Source of the DNA: Theobroma cacao
Taxonomy: Eukaryota; Streptophyta; Magnoliopsida; Malvales; Malvaceae
NCBI RefSeq assembly: GCF_000208745.1
Contig: NC_030859.1
Location: 20,039,580 to 20,103,579, forward strand
Direction of reading: 5' to 3'
Length of the DNA: 64,000 bases
Made by a program: the position numbers and the translations under genes. Every line of letters starts with the position of its first letter. The stretch's first letter is position 1. The notes beneath the pieces were generated by a model. That model did not search any database, was not told the DNA's origin, and saw nothing but the letters and a program-made list of their open reading frames with translations. Of this stretch, positions 47,575 to 60,211 are shown piece after piece.

Positions 47575-48513
47575 ATGGTAGATTCAAGCAGTGATACAGC
47601 CAAGACCTTAGCTACCTCAAAATCATTGGTGTCCCCAACATAAGTCCCAAGGCCACCCTATTTTCTACACCATTCAGACCACCTTGGGTCAGTGGTGATA
47701 AACCCCAAGTTGAGCTCCAACAACTATGTCTCTGGGAACCGATCCTTCACTCTAGCTCTCTCGATCCGAAATAAAAATGGTTTCATTGATGGAACTTTGC
47801 CAGAACCAGATTCATCTGATGAGATTCACACTGCTTGGTCTCGCTGCAATGACCTTATTGTAGCATGGCTTTTGGAATTAATTACACAACCCATAGCCTC
47901 AACCGTGTTTTACATGAGCTCTGCTTACTAGATCTAGGAAACATTGAAGGAGAGGTTAAGCCAACCTGATGATGATCATATATGCAACCTTCAGTACTGC
48001 CTCGACGATGTCACTCAAGGTACAAGGTCTGTAGATGTTTATTTTACAGAGCTCAACAGTTTTTGGGAGGAGTTATGCAATTATAGGCCATTACTTCACT
48101 GACTTTGTGGTACTTGTAACCCAAAATGTTTTCAATCCTATAAGGACCAGATTGAAAAAAAAAAGAAAATACTATATTCAGGTTTTTAAATGGGTTAAAT
48201 GAAACCTACTCTACCTTAAGGTCCCAGATAGTAATGTTGAAACCATTTTCAAACTAGAATGAGGCTTACAATCTCATAATAAGGGAGGAATTCAATCATT
48301 GCCCAATCTTGAATCTTTTGCCATGGTTGTTGCACAAGATACAAAGAAGAAGCAAAGACTTGATGTTGTATGTGCACACTGTGGTAAGAAGGGCCACACA
48401 AAGGAGAAGTGTTATAGACTGATTGGATTCCCAAATGATTTCAAATTCACTAAAAGTAAACCTGGTCCAAAGAGAGGAAAGGCACTAGTTAATAATGCGA
48501 TGTATACTCCTTA
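47575..48513 (+). pseudogene. Copia gag remnant
   Basis: Codon-level similarity to Copia gag is clear: ITLALSIRNKNGF-like start, PDSSDEIHTAWSRCNDLIVAW, then after stops SQPDDDHICNLQYCLDD, and a zinc knuckle CAHCGKKGHTKEKC (CX2CX4HX4C) near 48373-48414. In-frame stops at about 47640, 47930 and later, plus frame changes, show it is not functional. Confidence 0.8.
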
Positions 48514-48599
48514 AGATGATGAATCAGAAGAAATGCCAATCAATTCCACGCTGCCTATGTCTTTCACTAGGAATCAGTTCAACAACATTCTGGCACTAA

Positions 48600-49341
48600 T
48601 CAATAAACTTGCTGCAAACTTTGATGATGGTGGACAGGCCTCAACAAATCAACAAAACAGACCCATTTTTTGTCAATTCAGTGTTGGCTAGTATACTTTC
48701 TCATCCATCTTATTCATTTAAATTTCATAATGATCTCAATTTTCATGATAAAAATGATACTTGGATTATTAACACGAGTGCAAGTGATCATGTAACTTGT
48801 TCCACTAAGATTTTTATTTCCTCTAAGCCTGTTTATCAAAAGTATGGTCATCTACCAAACAAAGTCAAGGTGCTTGTATCACATATAGGGTCAGTTAAAA
48901 TAAACTCAAGGTTTTGTCTTACACGATGTTTTGTGTGTACCCTCATTCAGCGTCAATCTTATCTTTGTTAGTAAGCTAACAAATACAAAGAATTTTTATC
49001 TCTTGCTTACTGATGCACACTGTGTAATTCAAGATATCAAGTCATGGATAGTGATTGGGCTTGCTAAAGTGACAACAGGTCTATACCTCTCACAAGATAG
49101 CTATAAGGCACAATATTTAGATAAATTCAATATTGAGAAGGTTGTTAATTCTGTTTCTACTAGTTTTCTTAGTTTTGTGAACAATTGTGAATCAACATTA
49201 GTTTGTTCTGTTTCTAAGGATTTTTATAAAATAGTTTTTACTTGTACAAGAGCTCCTAGCTATTTTGACCTTTGGCATTATAGATTAGGGCATGTCTCTT
49301 TAAATAGGATAAATCTAATAGGAAAAATTGTTCTGAAGTTC
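48600..49341 (+). pseudogene. Copia protease/pre-integrase remnant
   Basis: DTWIINTSASDHVTCSTKIF is a decayed Copia protease motif (usually D-S-G-A), and DLWHYRLGHVSLNRI is the GAG-pre-integrase signature ending in CENC. The frame shifts near 48950. The reading frame is cut at 49341 by the inserted minus-strand Copia. Confidence 0.75.
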
Positions 49342-50144
49342 TGTTGTGAAAATTGCCCAAGAATCAACAAAGATAAAATCCAGAGAAAATAAGCAAACAG
49401 AAAAACACAAGAATTTACGTGGTTCGGCCTCTTGCCTACGTCCACGGAGTGAAACTGTTCTTCTATTATTGAGAATTTAAAGTACAATAAATTGACCTTT
49501 ATGGTTCCCCAAAACAACCCAATATCCCTTGCACACTCTTCCTCAATAACCTCTCAAGAACATTCACTCAAACCACTCTAGCTCCACCTAGAGCAAAAGA
49601 TAGAGTTACAAGATGTTCCCTCTCTAGAGCTCTCAAAGCATTACTTACAATTCTAAAGTCTAGAAATCCACTTTTATAGTATAAAAGTCTAAAGTAGAAT
49701 GTGATTAGGATTCAATGTGGAATAAGAAGTTTAAAAACCATACAACTACTTAATATTGTATACAAACAAAAATCCTAATCAAATAAGATCTAGAATTCTA
49801 GTCAACCCAAAACTCAACAAATCTCTACCTTTGACTTGAATTCAAACTCTTTAAACCTCTTCCACTAGTCGCACCTAATTGCAACTTCCTAACTCCACCT
49901 ACTTTTCAACACCTTGAACAACTCTCCAAGCATAAGATTTTCTAAATCATTGACCTTTATAATTGCCACGACTACACATACCGAATCAAGCATGGTCCAA
50001 CACTTGATTCCACAAAACGGCCAATGCACCTGTGTAGCCGTCAAGTCAATGGCACTAATTGACTTCGGAAAGGGACCTCGACAACCCTTCCAATTCACTA
50101 CTGGCAAGATTTTTCATCCTTTCACCATCGTCTACACCATGGGA

Positions 50145-51814
50145 AACTTTCATCACCTCCTCAGCAAATGAAATCTCACTTTGGTAGCTACCATCCCCTG
50201 TGCACTGTTCCCATCCTTTCAAGGCCTCACATTCTAGACGATACAAGCCATTATGCAAATTTCCCCTCATCAGGACCATGTCGCCTTATGTGACTTTTAC
50301 TACTCCATCACAATCAGAATATTCATACCCTTTGGAGTCTAACGGGCTCAATGATATTAGATTCTTACACATCCTTGAAACATAAGTCACACCACCCAAA
50401 GAGTGCACAACCCCATCAAACATTTTGATTTTCACCACTCCAATACCCATGACCTTCACTATTGACTTATCACCCAAAGTCAAATTCCCAGCCACCCCTT
50501 CTTGTAGTAAATCAAAACAATCCTTTTGATAACATATGTGAGTAGCAGAAGCAGAATCTAAATACTAATAAGAATTTGCATCCATATTTCTGAAATTGTA
50601 AGGACATTACAATCATCACCTTCAGCAACGAAAGCACACTCACCTTTGTTCTCGTTACTTTCATCCCCTTTTGTAGGACAATCCCTTTTAATATGCCCAT
50701 ACCCTTTGCATTTAAAGCATTGAACATTGTTGGATCTAGACTTGCCACCCTTAGATCCCTTACTAGTTGACTTTCTCCTATTAGCCTTAATTACTAATGC
50801 CAAGCCATTTGGATCTCTATCCCCTTTTTTACTTTTTTTTGGGCTTCACGAGACATTACGTTGCTTGTGCTTGTTCTAACGTTATTGTATCCATTCCACA
50901 TATAAGAGATTCCACAAATACCTCATAGGAGTTTGGAAGCGAAGCTAGGAACAATAGTGCCTTTTCCTCTTCCTCCACCTTGACATCAACCTTCTTCAAC
51001 TGATCAATGATCCCATCAAATTCATTCATATGCTTCATGAGGTCTCCATTCTTCTCCATCTTTAAGCAATACAACTTTCGCCTAAGCTGCAACTTGTTAG
51101 AAAGACTTTTCGTCAAGTAAATTTTCTCTAACTTTGCCCATAATCTTAGAGCAGAATCCTCATCAATAACATGATTAAACACATTATCTCCAATGCAAAG
51201 CCGAATAGTGCTCACACACCTTTGCTTCAACTATGCCCATTCAACATCCTTCATGTCATCTGGTTGCCCTTCCTCATTTCCTAGCAAGGGGCGCATTAAA
51301 CCTTGCTGTACAAGGAGATCTTTCATCATTCTTTACCACTGCGTGAAACTAGTCTTACCATCAAACTTCTCAATTGAAAAATTCGTAGNACATCACCCTT
51401 CTTCAACTGATCAATGATTCCATCGAATTCATTCATATGCTTCACGAGGTCTCCATTCTCCTTTATCTTTAAGCGATACAACTTTCACCTAAGCTGCAAC
51501 TTGTTAGAAAGACTTTTCGTCAAGTAAATTTTCTCTAACTTTGCCCATAATCTTAGAGCAGAATCCTCATCAATAACATGGTTAAACACATTATCTCCAA
51601 TGCAAAGCCGAATAGTGCTCACACACCTTTGCTCCAACTCTGCCCATTCAACATCCTTCATGTCATCTGGTTGCTCTTCCTCATTTCCTAGCAAGGGGCG
51701 CATTAAACCTTGCTGTACAAGGAGATCTTTCATCCTTCTCTGCCACTGCGTGAAACTAGTCTTCCCATCAAACTTCTCAATTGAAAAATTCGCAGAACTA
51801 GTAACTTTCGACAT
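50145..51814 (-). pseudogene. Gag remnant of the nested Copia element
   Basis: The minus-strand frame from 51814 begins MSKVTSSANFSIEKFDGKTS and continues with typical Copia gag (WAKLEKIYLTKSLSNKLQLR, MNEFDGIIDQLKK). About 405 bp of it are present twice, around an N at 51389. The zinc knuckle CX2CX4HX4C is at about 50690-50735, and a protease-region scrap (SLGGVTYVSRMCKNLISLSPLD) follows at 50286-50495. Stops at 50856 and elsewhere break the frame. Confidence 0.75.
51389..51389. other. Single N between duplicated gag segments
   Basis: About 404 bp to the left (50985-51388) and 405 bp to the right (51390-51795) are near-copies that start and end at the same points relative to the N. They differ at several positions, so this could be a poorly merged join or two allelic copies. 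Confidence 0.65.
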
Positions 51815-52344
51815 CTTTGTTGAATCTTGAATTTACCGAACCTGAAGCTCTGATACCAGTTTGTTATGAAAATTGCCCAAAAATCAACAAAGATAAAATC
51901 CAGAGAAAATAAGCAAAAAGAAAAACACAAGAATTTACGTGGTTCGGCCTCTTGCCTACGTCCATGGAGTGAAACTGTTCTTCTATTATTGAGAATTTAA
52001 AGTACAATAAATTGACCTTTATGGTTCCCCAAAACAACCCAATATCCCCTGCACACTCTTCCTCAATAACCTCCCAAGAACATTCACTCAAACCACTCTA
52101 GCTTCACTTAGAGCAAAAGATAGAGTTACAAGATGTTCTCTCTCTAGAGCTCTCAAAGCACTACTTACAATTCTAAAGCCTAAAAATCCACTTTTATAGT
52201 ATAAAAGTCCAAAGTAAAATGTGATTAGGATTCGATGTGGAATAAGAAGTTTAAAACCATACAACTACTTAATATTGTATACAAACAAAAAATCCTAATC
52301 AAATAAGATCTAGAATTCTAGTCAACCTAAAACTCAACAAGTTC

Positions 52345-53120
52345 AATGTGCTAATGATTTGCCTTGTGAAATCTGTCCATTAGCAAAGCAAAAACGTTTA
52401 CCTTTTCCTATTCATGTTCAAAGCTCAAAATGTGCATTTGATTTAGTGCATGTAGATATCTGGGTCCATATTTCACACCAACAATTAATGGTCATCGATA
52501 TTTTCTCACAATCGTGGATGATTACAGTCATTTCACATGGACTTCTCTTATGCATGCTAAAGCTGATACAACAGATTTAAAACAATCTTTTTACAACATG
52601 ATATTAAATCAATTTGGTAAATCCATTAAGCAATTAAAATCCGATAACGGTAAGGAATTTAAACTAGTTGAATTTTATTCTTCTAAAGGAATTATGCATC
52701 AACTGTCGTGTGTAGATAGACCGCAGTAGAATGGTGTAGTTGAAAGGAGCCACCAACATCTATTAGTAATTGCTAGAGCTTTACTTTTCCAATCCTGTTT
52801 GCCTTTGAAATTTTGGGCTGATTTAGTACTTTGAGTAACCCACATTATCAATCGAATCCCCACACCACTTTTAAAGAATAAAACTCCATATAAGAAATTA
52901 TTCCAAAAACTACCTTCCTATTCACATTTCAGGATATTTGGTTCTCTTTGTTTGGCTAGCACTCTATCACATAACAGAAAAAAAATTTTACCCTAGAGCT
53001 GTCAAATGTGTATTTCTAGGATACGCAACAGGAATTAAGGGATACAAGTTATATGATTTGAGCACTCATAAAGTTTTTATATCCAGGGATGTCATATTTC
53101 ATGAAAGTATTTTTCCCTTC
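52345..53120 (+). pseudogene. Copia integrase remnant
   Basis: After the nested insert the outer element resumes with CEICPLAKQKRLPFP (zinc-binding end), then DDYSHFTWTSLMHAK, a SDNGKEF catalytic motif, and [17 protein letters not shown]. The typical C-terminal FLGYATGIKGYKLYDL lies near 53015-53060. Stops and frame changes at about 52728 and 52835 disable it. Confidence 0.8.
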
Positions 53121-53559
53121 CGACAGCCAACACAAACTCTCAACAAAGAATTATTCTCATTTCCTCAAACACCTTGTGAACATAATTCTGTCACAAATGA
53201 TCTCAATATCAATACTAATCATTATTTAGATTTTGATGTTCCTATTCACGATTATAATCTTGTTGATCAATCTCTTTTTTCAGCAGATATTAATCATGAC
53301 ATAAATCATACAAGTCCATCAAATTCAGAATCAGTTTCCAATATAGACATAGTTTCATCTACTTCAAATATATCTAATTCTTATGATGAACATCCGATTA
53401 TCTCTAGTGATAATCATGAAAATGATCCACCAAGGAGAAGTGATAAGATAAGAAGACCTCCAAAATACTTGGAGGCATATCACTGTAATTTATCATCTGC
53501 ATCATCACACAATGTTACTAAATATCCCATGCAAGATTTTTTATCTTCCAATTTATTGT

Positions 53560-54387
53560 TTGATTCTCATAGAGCCTTTATTGTTTCTTTGTCCCATGTT
53601 GATGAGCCCAAAACATATCATCAAGCAATTCAGTTTGATCATTGGAAGAATGCCATAAAAATAGAACTGGATGCCTTAGAAGACAATGGCACATGGAGTG
53701 TGGTACCATTACCTTCAGATTCATATTCTATTGGCAACAAATGGATATATAAAGTAAAGACGAATGCTGATGGCAGTGTAGAAAGATACAAAACTAGGTT
53801 GGTGGCTAAAGACTATAATCAACGAGAAAGCTTTGATTATCAAGAGACGTTTAATCCAATGGCTAAACCGTCTACTGCTAGAATTTTTTTAGCAATAGCA
53901 GCATTGAAAAATTGGCATCTCTCACATCTTGACATCAACAACACTTTCTTAAATAGGGACCTTGATGATATTGTTTACATGGATTTGCCTCAAGGTTGTT
54001 AGATTAAGGGGGAGTATCTTACTGGTGTGAAACTTGTCTATAAACTACACAAATCACTCTACGAACTCAAACAAGCGTCACGACAGTGGAATTGTAAGTC
54101 CACTAAGGCATTACTACTTTATGATTTCACACAATCAAAATTAGATTATTCCTTGTTGACTTAGACAACTGAAAACAATGATTTTGTGGGACTACTTGTG
54201 TATGTTGATGATATAGTAATAGGAAGTTCCTTTGTGAAGGTTACAAACGATATCAAGCAATAGCTTAGTTCCAAGTTTAAGTTGAAGGATCTAGGATGTA
54301 TGAAATATTTTCTTGGTCTAGAAGTAGCAAGGTCAAATACTGGGATTACAATCTGCCAACGAAAATATACTCTAGATTTAAAGGAGG
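53560..54387 (+). pseudogene. Copia reverse transcriptase remnant
   Basis: The segment reads NGTWSVVPLP, GNKWIYKVKTNADGSVERYK, then RLVAKDYNQR, and later LLVYVDDIVIG with the YVDD catalytic motif. An in-frame stop follows DLPQGC at about 54000, with others later. The frame ends in YTLDLKEE, where the LTR insertion begins. Confidence 0.85.
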
Positions 54388-55022
54388 AGTAACCGAACTT
54401 TAGAGAGAAAGAAAGAAGAAGAAAGGAAAAAGGAGTGGGGGAACATGGACAAGAAACTTGTCATTGTCGGCCCCACCATGAAGCCATATCAAATACAACC
54501 TCTCTTTGTCTCTTTCATTTTATCCTTAGCCATTTAGGGAGAAAAAGAGAAAGGCAGAAAGAGCCGAAATGTGAGAGAGAAAGGAGGAAGTGTCACGGGT
54601 TGAAGGGAGAATTTCTTGGGTGGTTGCAACCGGTCTTGAGGGGAGAAATAGAGAAGAAAGGAAGCCATTTATGGAGCTAAATAAAAAAGGGAAAGGAACT
54701 TATTTTTGAGAGAGGAAATGGAGGCCTTGTGTTGTCGATTTTAGAGAGGAAAGAGGGGCTTCTTGCTGTCGGTTTTTGAGAGGAAAAAAAGGCCTTGTGT
54801 TGCTGGATTTTTGGGAAGGAAAATAGAGGAAGCTGGGCTGTTATGGTGATCGGCGGTGAGAGTGAAAGTAGAGAGCTTGCTGTCGGCGTTGGTAGTGAAG
54901 GAGGAAGGATGAAGGCTGCAGTAAAAAGGATGAGAAAGAGATCGGGTGAAGGGAAGGTAATGGGGGCATAAAGAAAAAAAAACATAATAATAATAAAATA
55001 AAAATATAAAATAAAATAAAAT

Positions 55023-55023
55023 N
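55023..55023. other. Single N between identical segments
   Basis: About 85 bp right of the N (from gaggaaggatgaaggctgc) repeat 54898-54985 to the left with no visible difference. This is best explained as an unmerged assembly overlap. Confidence 0.75.
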
Positions 55024-55158
55024 GAGGAAGGATGAAGGCTGCAGTAAAAAGGATGAGAAAGAGATCGGGTGAAGGGAAGGTAATGGGGGCATAAAGAAAA
55101 AAAAACATAAATAATAAATAAAATAAAATAAATAAAATAAAATAAAATAAAAGTAAAG

Positions 55159-55196
<38 letters not shown>

Positions 55197-56556
55197 GGGG
55201 TTTCAATGTATAGAAGAAATAAGTAACGGTGGAACACTGTGGTGGCAGGCCGAAGAAAAATAACGAATGGCCGGTAGGAGGGAATAACTAGATACGTTTA
55301 CGAATTAATAGTGACGTAACATCCCGCTATTGTGAGGTGAGTAGGGAGTGTCCATTTTAAAATTTTCATAAATATATTCTTATATGTATTATTTATTTTA
55401 AACGCGAAAATTGTGGATAGCATGTGCTGGTAGCAATTTTAGGGAATTGTGAATGCAAATTATGTTTAGAAATCGTTTTGAATATATATGTATAAATTAT
55501 ATGTAAAGTGTTTTCAAAATGGGAAAACAAGTCCTTCGCACTGTTTTGCCTTAAAATCTGTGCTTTATATTTGTGCAGTGTGCATCCATGATTATAATGC
55601 TCATTCACCATGCGAGTTATTGTTTCGAAATTCATGCATAAATTTTATTTTATGAAAATGATAATAGATTTTATCATACCTTGTGTTGAATACTTTGAAA
55701 ATAATTTTGAGACGAGCTTTTAAGAACATAACACAATTTCAAAATGGTTTTACAAATCGAGAGATTGGAGAGTAGGCCGGTTGTCACTTCGGTTAAGTGT
55801 GACCCTCGTGCACGAGTGAGCTCTAGCAAGAAAACCATTAGGTCACCGACGGGCGGTTAGGCGTGGTTGGGGCCACGGCCTGTGATATATGTATGCGTGG
55901 CTAGGCCACCAAATGATTATGCGGTTGCGACCGTTTGATTCTCCGATGTCGGCCAACATCGTGAGATTGCCATGGCACATGGGAATCCGGTGGAAGCAAT
56001 GCTCCCGGATGTTATTATGTGGTAGCGGGACCACGGGTTTATTTTCATTCCCTACTCGAGAGTGGCATCTCTAGGTTTTTAAACTCATATTTCTTTGCAT
56101 GGTGAAAACGAAATTTAACGGTTTTTCTGCAGCTCCCCTTATTTTTACGGTAAAATGAATTTTAACTCCTCGAGTGCGAGGTGATTTGTGATTTACATAT
56201 GTGTTTGATTAACATTCGATTTCATGGGAGCTTGCCGAATATACTGATTTGATTTGAGTAAAATGTCAATTGATCTTGACGACGAAATTTTTTTTATGTA
56301 AAATTGTTTTAATTCAATATTTCAAATGATTGACTTGAATAAGGTTACTGATCTGTTTTGTAGTGAAAATTTTTGTCTACCTTGGTTAATTTACCAATTG
56401 AAGTGTTTACAATGTGTAAGAAATCCTCGGTTTTTCATACAAGGCACAAACTTTCGTTTGAAATAAATTGTTTTTATAATCTTGCATTTTTAATATCAAC
56501 TGATCTGTTGTTTGCTTGTTTCCCATCTACTCCCTACTCACGGAGCCGATGATCAC

Positions 56557-56600
56557 TGAGTCTGTGAGACTCACCCCCCTTTTTATTTCCCTTTTTGCAG
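56557..56600 (+). repeat. Conserved LTR hairpin, pyrimidine tract and CAG
   Basis: The perfect hairpin tgagtct-gtg-agactca (56557-56573) is followed by a pyrimidine-rich tract and ttgcag at 56600. The layout is the same as at 16078-16116. Confidence 0.55.
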
Positions 56601-57014
56601 ACAGTGATCAGCCTAGTGCGTAATCATCGATGCGTATGGTCCACCGTAGATAGGTAAAGGCATCTCATAGCATTTTATCCCGAGTCGCTCCGCTGTTAGA
56701 GATTGAGTTGTAGTACTTTGGTTTTACTATGTAAACAAATATTAGTTTTGATAAAAACATAAATTTTAGATTCTTGAACTCAATGTATTTAATTGTGATA
56801 TCATGACTTAAAGTCAAAATTTAATGGCTATGTTTCTTGTGAAATTTTAAGTTTAAAAAAAAAACTATATATGGTTCAAACATTAATATAGATTAGTAAA
56901 GGTGTACAATAAGTTATGGAGAAATTTCTTTTAGGCTTGTTCGGGACTTGGCGCGATCTCCCGGAGGTCTCAGACGCTGGTAGCGATTGAGGAAGGGTCG
57001 TTACACTACAAGTT

Positions 57015-57700
57015 ATAGATAGTTGATAGGTAAATTAATTTACCTAGTCTTTAGAAGACCAGACATCACATAGGCTATTAAAGTTCTATCACAGTTTTTA
57101 GACAAGCCTGGAAAGTCTCATTTCTATGCAGCACTCAGAGTCCTTAAATACCTAAAGGATACCTCAGGGTGTGGTATTTTGATGTCTTCATATTCAGAAC
57201 CTATCTTGACAGCTTATGCAGACAATGATAGGGGGAGCTGTCCAGACACAAGAAGGTCTGTTACAGGGTTCAGTATATTCCTTGAAAAATCTTTGATTAG
57301 CTGGAAAGCAAAGAAACAAACTGTGGTAGCTTGAAGTTCAACAGAGGCAGAATATAGGTCTATGCAGCAACACGTTGTGAAATATTATGGTTGTTGAATT
57401 TGCTTAGAGATTTTGGAATTTATCATTCACAAGCAGTGAAGTTGTATTGTGATAACCAATCTGCCCTTCACATTTGTAAAAATCCCACACACCATGAAAG
57501 AACGAAGCATATTGAAATGGATTGCCATTTCATGAGGGAGAAAGTTGCAGCAAAATTGATAGCTCTACAATACATTCAAACTGATATGCAGATTGCTGAT
57601 ATTTTCCCAAAGGCTCTTCAGCCAAAACAATTTTCTTATCTCATATCCAAGATGAGCATGGTTAACATTCATAGTTCACCAAGCACCTCTTTAGGGGGAG
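57015..57700 (+). pseudogene. Copia RNase H remnant
   Basis: The frame resumes with LIGKLIYL and RRPDIT, then VLKYLKDTSGCGILM, DTRRSVTGFSIFL, LISWKAKKQ, SSTEAEYRS and LYCDNQSALHI. These carry the RNase H Asp/Glu/Asp positions. Stops near 57025, 57075 and 57334 and a frameshift near 57362 inactivate it. It ends at the polypurine tract. Confidence 0.82.
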
Positions 57701-57988
57701 TATTAGAAAATTAAATGGAGTGAAGCCAGAGAGGAATTTGTTGCAAAGAAGATTCTCGAGAGTCATGAAGATGTCTTGTTTTGATTGTTGGACTAACAAA
57801 ATAGTGGTATATATGTAGATAGTTATCCTCTGTAGGTATTTTTATTCTTGTAATTTTGTCAGGTAGTGCTGTTTATTGTAGGCTCAATATTCATTTGTTC
57901 TTGTACATATACTACTGAAACTGTACAGAATGAGATGATGAAAAACATACAGAGGAAATATTCTTTTCAAATGGCCTTTTCTCTCGAT

Positions 57989-60210
57989 GGGGTTGCTTTG
58001 ATGAAAGTCAAAAAAGAAAGATAATTAAGTTATATTGTACATATTATTGAATGTTTACAAGAACCATTCCACGTTAAGATGGTATTGACCATGCAACTTG
58101 ATATCAGATATTATCATTTTGCAAGAGCTTACTCAATTGTTCTGATCTCAAAGGATGGCTGAATATTTCTTAGCATTCAAATCCCATAAAGCCCCCTTCA
58201 AGCTAGTGAAATAGGCCAAAATGGTGAGAGATTATAAGATAATTTTAGTAATCCAAATGGATTATAAGATAATTTTATTCTCCTTTCCATGTTAAGTTGC
58301 ATATTTATTTCACAAAATATCTAGTACATTTAATTACAGATTGTTTTCTAAGCATGATTAGATTGCATATTTTGTAATGGACAATTAATTCAGAGTTCAG
58401 TTTCTTATAAGGACATTGCATGTTTTGTCACCTACTTAACTATATGGTTAGAGTAGCTGCACAATTATTAATTAATACATTGTATATACTTTAGAGTGAA
58501 ACATGTTTAATTCTTTACAGGGTCACTTTACTGCTATTTGATATTTAATTGTTTATTTTCAACTACGAAAAGTATATAATAAAGATTCATTAATTATAAA
58601 TATGTGATGTTCATGAATCTTTAGACAAGGTATGAGCTCACTGCTTAGTATGTTCCTTGTATTATGAACTTTAGATTTAATTTTCAGAATAGAAATTGAA
58701 ATACTTAATTATATATTAGTAGCTTAATGAAACTATAAAACAAGAGTAATCCGTTACTGATCATAAGTGAGAATTAAGGAGGAGTTTGTAGTCTTAGTTT
58801 TTGACATGAACAGATGATTCCTCTAGATGTTGTTTTTGTTCTAGCTGTTGATTTCATTCACTAGATTTTGAAATTGATTAGAGCTTTAATGATTCAGAGA
58901 CAATTGATATGTCAGGATAACCATCATAGAAATACCACCATCAAAGTTTTGGGTATAAAGTTCATTGGTTGGTTGATACATAACTGGAATGTTCTATTTT
59001 ACACTCCTTGATCTCATTATTCTGTCTTACTCCATTATTTTTCAATTATAAAAATATAATTATAGAATCATGGTTTGTCCAAAGATTTGAAGGTAATGGT
59101 AACATTACAACAATATCCCACAATTCTAATTAGATTCATCTGTAGTGAATTGCAACTTACAGGAATGATTATATATTTTGAGGGTTTTTTACACTTTGTA
59201 ATAAAATTTTTATTGATAATTTTAGAGTTTTGTGATTTTTAACACCAAATATCCTAAGAATGGATATTGGCAACTGAGAGAAATGGACCATTGTGCAAGG
59301 ACTGGTTTGGAAAAGCTTGAGAAGTGGTGATCAAGTCCTTGAATAAACTTCAATTCTTGGATCAGGAAATATGGCTTTCTCATCAGCCTCACTACTGCAA
59401 CAAGGTAAAATAGCATAAGCAATCAATTCATCACAAACAGAGGTTAACCTGGTTGAAAACAGGGAGATTATCATAGTAAATTAGGCTGAAATAGAGAGAT
59501 TATCTTGGTTTGATATTCCAAAAGAATTTGGATGAATGAATTTCTTCTTATTAAACTGTAAGTAGAACTTTTCAACTACCATATTTACTTTTAAGTAGTA
59601 AAGTTGTGGAAAACTCAATAATTAGAGCTCACTTTAATGGATTTCACAAGGCTAATTTCCCATTGACATCGATTTGGTTACTAAGGAGAGGAATCATCTT
59701 TCTCGCATCTTGCATTATCATGATATTAAATTCTCTTCAAAAAAAAAAAGGGCATGATATTAAATTTGATTAATATTAAGGAATTGAATTAATCTAGATT
59801 TTCTTGTTTTAACTTTAATTTCTAAAATTTATAAAAACAAAACAGTTGTGTCAAGAATGACTCAAGTAGCTATTAAAATGAAATAATTGTCACAAGTAGA
59901 GAAGAGATTATTATATTTCCACACATTTTTCTCATTTGACCCATTCTCGATCTAAATTTGGGCTATAAGCTTTGACATTTCAAAACATCAATAGTAGAAT
60001 CTACAGTCTATTGTAACAATAATTTTAATAATACTTGAACGTTCACTAGGATGCTTTTATGATGGACATTCAATTTATGATGGAAAATGTAATAATTCAA
60101 TGAATTTATAAGAAGTAATGTAGATCCTTTTAACATTATAAGGCATGAATGGGATGCTTTTTTATACTTTGGTCTTTTTAGACAAATTTCTCAATCAACA
60201 ATTATATGTG
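57989..60210. repeat. RLP-cluster flanking repeats, no gene
   Basis: 58600-58940 resembles the 3' flanks of both complete RLP copies (32290-32640, 44450-44830). 59260-59710 matches 37250-37810. These are duplicated flanks with the RLP coding part lost. No reading frame is supported. Confidence 0.5.
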
Positions 60211-60211
60211 C

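Larger units (their letters stand above)
49342..52339 (-). mobile_element. Gag-only Copia element nested in the outer Copia
   Basis: Two 478-bp LTRs (49342-49819 and 51862-52339, both TGTT...CAACA) bound the 2998-bp element, with a perfect AGTTC target-site duplication (49337-49341 and 52340-52344). On the minus strand the primer-binding site TGGTATCAGAGC (51858-51847) lies 3 nt inside the 5' LTR. Coding remnants: gag, a zinc knuckle (CFKCKGYGHIKRDC), and a protease/pre-integrase scrap. Integrase, RT and RNase H are absent, so it relies on other elements. Confidence 0.9.
54388..57006 (+). mobile_element. LTR-family copy inserted in the Copia element
   Basis: This block ends GTCGTTACA (57006), as do the copies at 9076 (minus) and 16458. 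It shares the catcccgctattgtgagg box (55321), the gggcggttaggc region (55850), the hairpin with pyrimidine tract (56557-56600) and the acacgaagt/atcccgagtcg 3' part. Its left end is unclear and no target-site duplication was found; about 35 Copia codons between LDLKEE and YRxLIGKLIYL are missing, so insertion was accompanied by a deletion or the left end is truncated. No gag or pol is inside. Confidence 0.65.
47073..57988 (+). mobile_element. Copia LTR retrotransposon, twice interrupted
   Basis: The 5' LTR (47073-47366) and 3' LTR (57701-57988) share tattagaaaa...tggagtga...ggaatttgttgcaaagaag through ttttctctcgat. The primer-binding site tggtatcaaagc (47369-47380) fits initiator tRNA-Met, and ttagggggag (57691-57700) is the polypurine tract. 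Gag, integrase, RT and RNase H follow in Copia order but carry many stops. The element is split by a minus-strand Copia (49342-52339) and by an LTR of another family (about 54388-57006). Flanks aatgg and gatgg may be a decayed target-site duplication. Confidence 0.88.

Noticed and set aside
54677..55237. 186-codon minus-strand frame
   Set aside because: It spans the N and the duplicated segment, and is made of CT-rich and (TA)n DNA of the LTR copy.
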